From Methanomassiliicoccus sp. UBA386 (lineage in GTDB: Archaea > Thermoplasmatota > Thermoplasmata > Methanomassiliicoccales > Methanomassiliicoccaceae), in assembly GCA_002498285.1 (NCBI GenBank), contig DAGU01000001.1:1-6364 (forward strand): a DNA stretch of 6,364 nucleotides. The letters run 5' to 3'. The notes under the pieces were generated by a model, which made no database searches, was not told where the DNA came from, and worked only from the letters and a program-made list of their open reading frames with translations. Below are positions 1-6,364 of the stretch, piece by piece; the stretch's first letter is position 1; every line of letters begins with the position of its first letter. A program made the translations under genes and the position numbers.

Positions 1-2202
1 CCGGGGATCGAAGCGGATGATGCCCTCCCTGGTCTCCAGTCCGGAATAGCATCGCTGGACGATGTCCACCGTCCCCGCCATGGCCCCCAGGTGGATGCCC
101 TCGTTGGTCGTCCCCCCCTGGATGTCCGATATGTCGCTTCTCAGCGCTTCCCGGAACAGGTTCCAGGACATCTCCCTGTTGGTCCTGGACACCACCCAGG
201 CGTGCACCACGCGGCTGAGGGTGGAGCCATGTGAGGTCCGCTTCATGTAATAGTCCACCGTCTTCCTCATGGTGTCCTCCTCCAGGCGATAGCCGGCCCG
301 CTCGAGGACCTCCCTCATCTCCTCCTTTGAGAACAGGTAGAACAGCATGAGCACGTCCGCCTGCTTCGACACCTGGTATCGATCGGGGGTGTCCCCCTCG
401 GCCTTCAGGATGCGGTCCAGCCGGTGGATGTTGCCGTACTTCTGGCGGTAGGCCTCCCAGTCAAGCTCCTCCAGCTTGTCGAAGCCGTCGAACTGGCTGA
501 TGATCCCGTCGCCGTGGAAGGGGATGTACATCCTCCTGCTGATCAGGTCCCATCCGTCCAGCTCCTCGTCCGTCAGCCGCAGGTCGGCCCACAGGTCCCG
601 GCGATGCGCCAGGGGAAGCTCCCTGAGGGCATCGATGGTGCGGGCGAACATCCAGGCCGCCATGACGTTGGTGTACGCATTGTTATTGATGCCCGGCTTG
701 TCCGAATCGGGATAGCGCTCGTGGAACTCGTCGGGGCCCATCACGCCCAGGATCTCGTAGCGATCGAGCGCCCGGTTGTAGCTGACCTTGCTGGCCCAGA
801 ACCGGGCGATCTCCACCATCATCTCGGCGCCGTAGAACGCCATGAAGTCCATGTCGCCCGAGACCTGGTAGTAGTTCCAGGTGTTGAAGGCGATCGCCAG
901 ACCGATATGCCGCTCCAGCTCCGAATGGTCGGGTATCCATTTTCCCGATACGGGGTTGAGGTGGATCCTCTGGGCCTCCTCCCGGCCGTTGCTGCCGCTC
1001 TGCCACGGGAACATCGCCCCCTCGTAGCCAGCCTGCTTGGCCGCCCATTTCGCCTCGGGGAGGCGGCGGAAGCGGTACAGCAGAAGAGAGCGGGTGATGT
1101 CGGGGATGCGCAGGTTCAGGAAGGGGAATATGAAGAGCTCGTCCCACATGATCAGGCCGCGGTACGCTTCTCCGTGCAACCCTCTGGGCGGCACGCCGGC
1201 GTCAAGATCGATGGTGTTGATCGAAACGGTCTGGAGCAGATGGAAGAGGTGCAGGTTGAGTATCTTGTTGACCATCCCCTCGCGGGTATCGACCTCGATC
1301 ATGCACCGGTCCCACAGGCTGTCCCATATGTCCTTATGCTCGCTCAACAGCTCATCGAAGCTGCTAGCGCGCTCGACCGACTTGACCGCCTCCAGGCAGG
1401 GCTCCGAGATCGCCCTATCCTTCGATGAGAAGATCGCGCACACCTTCTCGATCTGGACCGGAAGGCCCTCCCTCACCGGCACCTCGAACATCTGCCCTAT
1501 GCGCTCCTTCCCCCTCGCCAGCGATCGCTCGACCTCGATGACCTCTCCTCCATCCTTCACCCTGGTCCTTGCGGCCTCGGCGATCCGGACCCGCGACTGG
1601 CTGGTCACCATCTGAAGCCATACAATGTCGCCGGAGGCGCCGCCTTCGAACCCCTCCAGATGCTTGGTGGACAGCTGCCGATAGCGCTCCACCAGGGTGT
1701 TCTCCACGCTGCCGTCCAGCTCGGACAGCACTTGCACCTTGCCAGACCAGTTCTCCGGGGTGATGGTCATCTCCAGCGCGGCGATGTGGGCATCCTCCAT
1801 GCTGACGAACCGCCGCTGGTGGATGCGGGTCCGCCGGCCGCCTCCGTCAACGAAGCTGACGCTCCTGTCAAGGACGCCGTTGCGCATGTCCAGCTCCTGT
1901 CGGTAGCCCCGGACCTCGACCGAGTCGATGTCGAACCACTCGCCGTCGCCGATGCGGAACGTCAGACGGAGCCAGTTGGGCACGTTCACGATGCTCTCGT
2001 TCACTATGGTGCGACCTTCTACGTTGCTTTCCAGCCGGTTGTACGTTCCCGCCAGGTAGGTGCCCGGATAGTGGTGCTCCCCTGCGGTCGATTCAGGGGC
2101 CGCGCCCCTGCTGGCGAAATGGCCGTTCCCCACCGTGCACAGCGTCTCCCTCAGCTTTTCGTCCTCCGGGTCGTATATGTCGTACCGTAGCAGCCAGTCC
2201 CC
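1..2202 (-). other. Domain 3 of the fusion: GH65 disaccharide phosphorylase (probably trehalose phosphorylase), C-terminal end cut by the window
   Basis: GH65 enzymes cleave alpha-linked glucose disaccharides with phosphate and invert the anomer, giving beta-glucose-1-phosphate. Numbering is from ATG 3792. The N-terminal beta-sandwich domain starts near 533 (LLRYD, then TVGNGHFASRG at 553-563). A helical linker near 800-850 leads to the catalytic (alpha/alpha)6 barrel, with HGEAYRGLIMWDE (873-885), a GAMFPWQSG segment (925-933), and GPDEFH (1019-1024), whose Glu1022 is the expected general acid. Phosphate-site elements follow: KQAD (1143-1146) and TSHGSTLS (1186-1193). The last visible part (GGTTNEGIHLGAMAG, then the GLETREG segment) is near the barrel's end; the small C-terminal sheet domain lies outside the window. 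Trehalose is the likely substrate because of the fused phosphatase. Maltose, kojibiose or nigerose activity cannot be excluded from sequence. Confidence 0.9.
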
Positions 2203-3792
2203 CTCGGTGGAATACTTCTCCAGAAGCTCGGACAGCGTCTCGAGGAAGTCGTACACCTCGGGGACGTCCCTCAGGAAGTAATGAGCGGCCGTCTCCCGGG
2301 GATGGTCGCTCACCACTATGGTGATGCCCGTGTCGGCGAGCACGCGGAACGCGTCCTCGTCCGTGACGTCGTCGCCGATGAACAGCGGCATCGCCCGGGC
2401 CCCGTTCACATGCTTCATGTCCAGGAGCGCCTGGATCATCCTGCCCTTGTTCCAGTCGATGTTGGGGAGCAGCTCGAACACCTTCTTCCCTCCCGCCTTC
2501 CTCAGATCGGGATGATGCCCGGCCACCGCGTCAAACCGCTCCTCCAGCAGGGGGACGTTCTCCTCGTCGACGTTCCGGTAGTGCATCGTGACGGCGAACC
2601 GCTTCCTCTCGACCCACGCCCCCGGGACCCCTTGAACGGCGCCCTGCAGCTCGCTTTCCGCCTGGGCTAGGGACGGAAGGAAGGGCCTACCCCTGGCCTG
2701 GTCGTGGAACGAGCCGTTGGCCCCCAGGACCTCGAACCCATGGCTGCCGACGTATGTCACGTTCTCAAGGCCGACCATCTTCCTTACGTCATCGAGGTCC
2801 CTCCCGCTGACGATGGATACCGGACAGGTCCTGGTCAGGTCCTCAACGATGCGGCGCATCCGGTCGGACATGGTGGCCATCGAGGGCTCCCTGACGATGG
2901 GGGTGAGGGTGCCGTCATAATCGAGGAATATGCCCGAGGTCCCCTTCAGCAGATCCCTGAATATCTTGTCCACGTTGTCCATCGCCGACGGCAACCAGGC
3001 CCCGGCCGCGTCCTCCGGCATGATGTCCGCCAGGTCCCGCACCACGATGTCGGCGCCGTGCGCCAGAAGCTCGTCCTCATGGTCCCCGCGGTCGATCCCG
3101 ATGACCAGGGCGAAGCCGCCCGCCCTCCCCGCCTCCACCCCGGACAGGGCGTCCTCGATCACGGCCGAGCGGTCGGGAGTTGTCCCCAGCTGCCTGGCGG
3201 CCTCCAGGAAGATGTCGGGCGCCGGCTTTCCTTTCAGGTTGCGTTCGTCAGCTTCGTTGCCGTCCACCATCACCTCGAAGAGATCGGTCAGCTTCGCCTT
3301 CTCCAGTATCATCCTGGCATTGCGACTGGCGGATATGATCGCGAACCGGTGCCCCCGCGAACGCATGCTCCGGATGAAATCGATGGTCGAGGCGTAGGCA
3401 TCGGCGCCCTCGCGCCTCAGGCGCTCCAGGAAGTACTGGTTCTTCCGGTTGCCGATCCCGCAGACGGTCCGTTCGTCCGGATCATCGTCTTGGCTCCCGA
3501 ACGGCAGAGCGATGCCGCGTGAGCCAAGGAAGGAAGCGACGCCGTCGCATCGCGGCTTGCCGTCGACGTATCGGAGATAATCGGAGCGCTCATCGAACGG
3601 AACGAAGTGCTCCCCGCGCGAACGCGCCCTTTCCTCGAGGAACTCGTCGAAAGCCTGCTTCCAGGCGGAGGCATGGATCCGGGCGGTATCGGTGACCACT
3701 CCATCCATGTCAAGTATGAACGCCTCGATATGCTTCAGGTCTGGCAAGGGCCCTCGGCGGCCGCCCTTCATCGTTGTAACGGTATCCATCAT
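1..3792 (-). CDS. otsB1: Three-domain OtsB1-like protein: beta-phosphoglucomutase + trehalose-6-P phosphatase + GH65 phosphorylase, 3' end outside the window
   Basis: One uninterrupted frame of 1,264 visible codons runs off the window's left edge. Domain order is mutase (about residues 22-262), phosphatase (280-520), GH65 (531 onward). This is the layout of Mycobacterium tuberculosis OtsB1 (Rv2006, about 1,330 residues), so perhaps 60-70 residues are missing. The protein is probably cytosolic: no signal peptide or membrane segment is seen. The start is chosen at ATG 3792, which has a second ATG directly after it and lies about 24 codons before the first catalytic motif. ATG 3771 is a good alternative, and ATG 3864 or GTG 3879 are possible. 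None has a clear ribosome-binding site, so leaderless translation is possible. The gap to the upstream ATPase stop is about 100 bases on the same strand, so co-transcription is possible but unproven. The fusion is seen directly; the OtsB1 name rests on architecture and motif recall. Confidence 0.92.
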   Translation of the reverse strand, partial: MMDTVTTMKGGRRGPLPDLKHIEAFILDMDGVVTDTARIHASAWKQAFDEFLEERARSRGEHFVPFDERSDYLRYVDGKPRCDGVASFLGSRGIALPFGSQDDDPDERTVCGIGNRKNQYFLERLRREGADAYASTIDFIRSMRSRGHRFAIISASRNARMILEKAKLTDLFEVMVDGNEADERNLKGKPAPDIFLEAARQLGTTPDRSAVIEDALSGVEAGRAGGFALVIGIDRGDHEDELLAHGADIVVRDLADIMPEDAAGAWLPSAMDNVDKIFRDLLKGTSGIFLDYDGTLTPIVREPSMATMSDRMRRIVEDLTRTCPVSIVSGRDLDDVRKMVGLENVTYVGSHGFEVLGANGSFHDQARGRPFLPSLAQAESELQGAVQGVPGAWVERKRFAVTMHYRNVDEENVPLLEERFDAVAGHHPDLRKAGGKKVFELLPNIDWNKGRMIQALLDMKHVNGARAMPLFIGDDVTDEDAFRVLADTGITIVVSDHPRETAAHYFLRDVPEVYDFLETLSELLEKYSTEGDWLLRYDIYDPEDEKLRETLCTVGNGHFASRGAAPESTAGEHHYPGTYLAGTYNRLESNVEGRTIVNESIVNVPNWLRLTFRIGDGEWFDIDSVEVRGYRQELDMRNGVLDRSVSFVDGGGRRTRIHQRRFVSMEDAHIAALEMTITPENWSGKVQVLSELDGSVENTLVERYRQLSTKHLEGFEGGASGDIVWLQMVTSQSRVRIAEAARTRVKDGGEVIEVERSLARGKERIGQMFEVPVREGLPVQIEKVCAIFSSKDRAISEPCLEAVKSVERASSFDELLSEHKDIWDSLWDRCMIEVDTREGMVNKILNLHLFHLLQTVSINTIDLDAGVPPRGLHGEAYRGLIMWDELFIFPFLNLRIPDITRSLLLYRFRRLPEAKWAAKQAGYEGAMFPWQSGSNGREEAQRIHLNPVSGKWIPDHSELERHIGLAIAFNTWNYYQVSGDMDFMAFYGAEMMVEIARFWASKVSYNRALDRYEILGVMGPDEFHERYPDSDKPGINNNAYTNVMAAWMFARTIDALRELPLAHRRDLWADLRLTDEELDGWDLISRRMYIPFHGDGIISQFDGFDKLEELDWEAYRQKYGNIHRLDRILKAEGDTPDRYQVSKQADVLMLFYLFSKEEMREVLERAGYRLEEDTMRKTVDYYMKRTSHGSTLSRVVHAWVVSRTNREMSWNLFREALRSDISDIQGGTTNEGIHLGAMAGTVDIVQRCYSGLETREGIIRFDPR
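2233..2955 (-). other. Domain 2 of the fusion: trehalose-6-phosphate phosphatase (OtsB family) HAD domain
   Basis: Would hydrolyse trehalose-6-phosphate to trehalose and phosphate. Numbering is from ATG 3792. Motif I is FLDYDGTLTPI with nucleophile Asp291 and acid/base Asp293. Motif II is Ser329 in the IVSGR stretch. GSHG (349-352) matches the family's G-N/S-H-G substrate loop. Lys449 in WNKG is the motif III lysine, and IGDDVTDEDAF (472-482) is motif IV. The domain is about 240 residues, the usual size. It follows the mutase after a short linker (about 263-279), placing two HAD folds of opposite chemistry side by side. The corresponding domain of M. tuberculosis OtsB1 is reported not to supply the main phosphatase activity, which is OtsB2's job. 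Intact motifs here suggest activity but do not prove it. Confidence 0.9.
3007..3729 (-). other. Domain 1 of the fusion: beta-phosphoglucomutase-like HAD domain
   Basis: Would convert beta-D-glucose-1-phosphate to glucose-6-phosphate, the usual partner step of a GH65 phosphorylase. Numbering is from ATG 3792. Motif I is LDMDGVVTDT with nucleophile Asp28 and acid/base Asp30, followed by H40 and W44-K45 as in the Lactococcus lactis enzyme (TAEYHFRAWK there, TARIHASAWK here). The cap holds a YVDGKPR stretch (75-81) seen in longer members of the family. Motif II is the ISASRN region with Ser154, motif III is Lys189 in GKPAPD, and motif IV is the Glu213-Asp214 pair. All four HAD motifs are intact, so I expect an active mutase. 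A related HAD sugar phosphatase is the alternative, but the Asp-x-Asp-G-V-x-T-D-T form and the fused phosphorylase favour the mutase. Confidence 0.88.
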
Positions 3793-3893
3793 GATCGCCC
3801 GATGATTATCCTGGGCGTCTCGGTAATCTACTTTTCCCTCCGAGAGAATGCTAGCCCATGGCATCGAGGGCCGTTCCACGATCTTCGCGACCG

Positions 3894-6364
3894 CTACTGT
3901 TGCTCGGAGGGAACGCCCCTGGCGACTACCCTCCTTCGGATCAGCACGTTGTACAGCCGGACCTTGAGGAAGTCGGTCACCAGCAATGCGATCACGCTCT
4001 CCGCCCAGATGAAGCCGACATATACCAGGGGAAGCTGCGGCAGCAGGATCCCGAAGGTGACGAGGGCGGTGGCGGTCATCTGCGTCAGCACGATGGCCCA
4101 CAGCAGCTGGGGCGCCGGCCTCACCGACCAGAACGGCCCCTTGGTGCGCGCGGCCAGCAGCACGAAGTGCCCGCCCACCGACAGCTTGAGGTATATCAGC
4201 GATTGCAGGGCCGGAGCCGCCAGATGGAACACTTCCAGAGCGAGGTACAGGACGATGAACGAGATCGTCACTCCGATCGCGCCCATGAACGTGGCCACCA
4301 GCAGCAGGGACCGCATGTCCCACTTCTCCGGCTCCATGGAGTAGTTGACATTGTCATAGGCGATCGTCAGCACAGGCAGGTCGTTCAGAAGCGCCAGCAG
4401 GATGATCATCAATGCCGTTATGGGGTACAGCTGGAAGATGAGGATGGACAGCGTGATGAACACCAGCACCCGGATTGTTTCTGAGATGCGGTAGATCGAA
4501 TAGTTGATCATCCTCTGGAAGATCTTTCTGCTCTCCACGACCACATCGATGACCACGTCCAGCCCGGGGACCGTCAGCACGATGTCGGCCGCCGATTTGG
4601 CGGCATCGGTGGCGCCCTCCACCGCGATCCCGGCGTCCGCCTGCTTGAGCGCCGGGGCGTCGTTGACCCCGTCGCCGGTCATGGCCACTATGTGGCCCCT
4701 TCCCTGGAGCAGCTTGACGATGCGGTACTTGTGCTCCGGGAACACCTCGGCGAAGCCGTCGGCCTTCTCCACGACCTCGGCGGCCTTCTCGTCCGGAAGG
4801 TCGGTGAAGCTGTCCGATGAGACGATGTTCGTGCTCAGCCCGACCTGTTGGGCGATCTCCTGGGCGATGGCGGTGTGGTCGCCCGTGACCATCCTGATGT
4901 CGAGCCCCATCTGCTTCCCCTTGTCGATCGTCTCGGCCGAATCGTCGCGAGGCGGGTCGTGCAGGCCGATCAGCCCCAGCATCTTCCATTTCCCTTCCTC
5001 CCGGCGCGCCACCCCCAGCGTCCTGGAGCCCCGGGCGGCCATTTCATGAACGTCCTGGCGCACCCGATCGCCGATCTGGTCCTTTTCCTCGACCATGCCC
5101 AGTATCACCTGGGGCGCCCCCTTGGCCACGCGGAACTCCTTATCGTCCAGCGACACCTGGGCCTCGGTGCGCTTTATCACCGGGTCGAAAGGGACGAAAT
5201 CGCGTACGACGTACCTGTCCCGCTCGCCCTTGACCGCCTCGGCAGCGCCGCTCCTCTGCAGGATGGCATCATCGATCGGATCATTGTCCTCGGCGCGTGA
5301 GGCCAGGGCGGCGTTCAACAGCACATGGTCCCCGTCCATGCCGCCATAGGCGATGACCTTGTCCACGGTCAACTTGTTCTGGGTGATGGTCCCGGTCTTG
5401 TCGCTGCACAGTACATCGACCCCGGCCATCTCCTCGATCGCCACCAGCTTGCTGACGATCGCCTCCTTCCTCGCCAGGTCGATCGCCCCTACGGCCATGG
5501 TGACCGAGAGCACGGCCGGGAGGGCCACCGGGATCGACGCGATCGTGAGGACCAGGGCGAACTGCAACGTTTCCAGGAGGCTCTCGTGGCGCAGGACCGC
5601 CGCTATGAAGACCAGTGAGACCAACACGGCGGCGATCACGATGAGATAGTTCCCTATCCTCATCACATTGCGCTGAAAGTGCCCAATGCTCCGGGCCTCG
5701 CCGACCAGCTTGGTGGTCTTCCCGAAATATGTGTCATGGCCGGTTGCGACCACCAGGGCGTCCATCTCGCCCTTTCGCACCAGGGAGCTGGAGTAGCTGA
5801 TGTCGTTGATCGCTTTCTCGACCGGCAGCGACTCGCCGGTCAGCGCGGACTGGTCCACCTCGAGGTACTGTCCCTTGAACAGCACGATGTCCGCCGGCAC
5901 TATGTCGCCAAGGCGGACCCGGACCACGTCGCCCGGCACGAGCTCGGCCGCCGGCGCCTTCTTCCATGCGCCGTCGCGGAGCACGCGGGCCTCCGGGGCG
6001 AGCTTCTTCTTCAGCATCTCGATGGCATTGCCGGCCTTTCTTTCCTGGTAGAAGCCCACCACGGCATTGGTGATCAGAAGGGCCAGGATGATGACGAACT
6101 CCTCCCAATGGCCGACCGCCGCCGAGAGGACGAGGGCGACCATGATCATGAGGGGGATCGGCCCCCAGAAATGGCGGAGGAACTCTACCGCCGGATGCCT
6201 CTTCCTCTCGACCAGCTCGTTCCTGCCGTAGCGTTCGATCCGCTTCTTGGCCTCCTGCTCGGTCAATCCCCTGTCGCTGCTGGATAGCCTGGTGAAGGCG
6301 TCGGCTGCCGTCTCGTTCTCGCGGCCCTCATTGGGCTCAGAGATCCTTTTCCCGCCCTCGGCCT
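3894..6364 (-). CDS. Plasma-membrane-type proton-exporting P-type ATPase (PIIIA), 5' end outside the window
   Basis: Probably exports H+ across the cell membrane using ATP. Residues are counted from the TTG-encoded Leu at 6266, which is not the true start. Visible in order: A-domain TGES (143-146); the PVALP kink of membrane helix 4 (246-250); SDKTGT with phosphorylated Asp289; nucleotide-binding KGAP (382-385); TGD (461-463); GDGVND (531-536). About ten hydrophobic segments fit the P-ATPase fold. Compared from memory with plant AHA2, the transport residues match: Asn67 for Asn106, Arg599 for Arg655, Asp629 for Asp684, with nearly identical spacing around Asp289. It ends in a short basic tail, so it lacks the plant autoinhibitory domain. 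The frame stays open to the window edge, adding 32 codons with no ATG or GTG, including a Ser/Asp stretch and GLTEQEA typical of the N-terminal domain. The stop is TAG at 3896-3894. Family assignment is firm; H+ as substrate is inferred from residues. Confidence 0.93.
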   Translation of the reverse strand, partial: AEGGKRISEPNEGRENETAADAFTRLSSSDRGLTEQEAKKRIERYGRNELVERKRHPAVEFLRHFWGPIPLMIMVALVLSAAVGHWEEFVIILALLITNAVVGFYQERKAGNAIEMLKKKLAPEARVLRDGAWKKAPAAELVPGDVVRVRLGDIVPADIVLFKGQYLEVDQSALTGESLPVEKAINDISYSSSLVRKGEMDALVVATGHDTYFGKTTKLVGEARSIGHFQRNVMRIGNYLIVIAAVLVSLVFIAAVLRHESLLETLQFALVLTIASIPVALPAVLSVTMAVGAIDLARKEAIVSKLVAIEEMAGVDVLCSDKTGTITQNKLTVDKVIAYGGMDGDHVLLNAALASRAEDNDPIDDAILQRSGAAEAVKGERDRYVVRDFVPFDPVIKRTEAQVSLDDKEFRVAKGAPQVILGMVEEKDQIGDRVRQDVHEMAARGSRTLGVARREEGKWKMLGLIGLHDPPRDDSAETIDKGKQMGLDIRMVTGDHTAIAQEIAQQVGLSTNIVSSDSFTDLPDEKAAEVVEKADGFAEVFPEHKYRIVKLLQGRGHIVAMTGDGVNDAPALKQADAGIAVEGATDAAKSAADIVLTVPGLDVVIDVVVESRKIFQRMINYSIYRISETIRVLVFITLSILIFQLYPITALMIILLALLNDLPVLTIAYDNVNYSMEPEKWDMRSLLLVATFMGAIGVTISFIVLYLALEVFHLAAPALQSLIYLKLSVGGHFVLLAARTKGPFWSVRPAPQLLWAIVLTQMTATALVTFGILLPQLPLVYVGFIWAESVIALLVTDFLKVRLYNVLIRRRVVARGVPSEQQ

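Noticed and set aside
424..1428. A 334-codon open frame on the plus strand, opposite the GH65 domain
   Set aside because: It is codon-aligned antisense to the real gene. In this register its stops would need TTA, CTA or TCA codons in the sense gene, which are rare there, so long openness is expected. Its product shows no recognisable motif.
2200..2300. A possible frameshift or gene boundary between the phosphatase and GH65 parts
   Set aside because: Codon-by-codon reading shows no stop and no change of frame. The same domain order is known in OtsB1 proteins, so this is a true fusion.
1660..3522. Several plus-strand open frames (for example 1660-2190, 2281-2670 and 2704-3522)
   Set aside because: They are in the same antisense register, opposite well-motifed domains of the fusion protein, and their products are low-complexity in Val, Pro, His and Arg with no family signature.
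3821..3840. Possible archaeal promoter (A-rich GGGAAAAGTAGATTA on the minus strand) about 30-45 bases before ATG 3792
   Set aside because: Position would suit a nearly leaderless transcript, but the match to a TATA box is poor and one weak A/T-rich patch in a GC-rich gap is not enough to call.
3838..3893. Possible terminator hairpin between the two genes (GCCC and GGGC around a 10-base loop, plus GCTAGC)
   Set aside because: The stem is only about four base pairs and no T-run follows on the minus strand.
4354..4989. A 211-codon minus-strand frame inside the ATPase gene
   Set aside because: It is a +1-type shadow of the ATPase frame. Its product is rich in Arg, Gly and Ala, as expected from reading GC-rich codons out of frame, while the ATPase frame carries GDGVND and membrane helices here.

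Overview
The window is G+C-rich and almost entirely coding. Both genes lie on the minus strand, and each runs off one edge of the window. Read in transcription order (right to left), a P-type ATPase (6364 to 3894, 5' end missing) comes first. A gap of about 100 bases follows, then one very long reading frame (3792 to 1, 3' end missing). That frame encodes three enzymes in a row: a beta-phosphoglucomutase-like HAD domain, a trehalose-6-phosphate phosphatase HAD domain and a family GH65 disaccharide phosphorylase. I checked every codon from 3792 to 1 and found no stop. I saw no RNA genes, repeats, mobile elements or CRISPR arrays, and no stretch over 300 bases lacks a gene.

The host cannot be fixed from two genes. 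Despite the high G+C, the long gene has at least 14 ATA isoleucine codons and more than 30 AGG arginine codons. High-GC bacteria generally avoid these, while many archaea use them freely. There is also no clear Shine-Dalgarno sequence before the likely start of the long gene, and the ATPase is the short PIIIA type known from archaea such as methanogens and Thermoplasma relatives. I therefore lean towards a euryarchaeon, possibly of the Thermoplasmata/Methanomassiliicoccales kind, at low to moderate confidence. The three-domain protein itself has the layout of actinobacterial OtsB1 (Mycobacterium tuberculosis Rv2006, about 1,330 residues). An archaeal host would suggest transfer between domains of life.

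The three fused activities form a plausible route. The phosphatase would turn trehalose-6-phosphate into trehalose plus phosphate. The phosphorylase would use phosphate to split trehalose into glucose and beta-glucose-1-phosphate. The mutase would turn the latter into glucose-6-phosphate. The sum equals hydrolysis of trehalose-6-phosphate to glucose and glucose-6-phosphate, with the phosphate reused. The catalytic signature motifs of all three domains that lie inside the window are present. The ATPase probably pumps protons out of the cell. Its position beside a trehalose enzyme fits a stress or homeostasis locus, but shared transcription is not shown.
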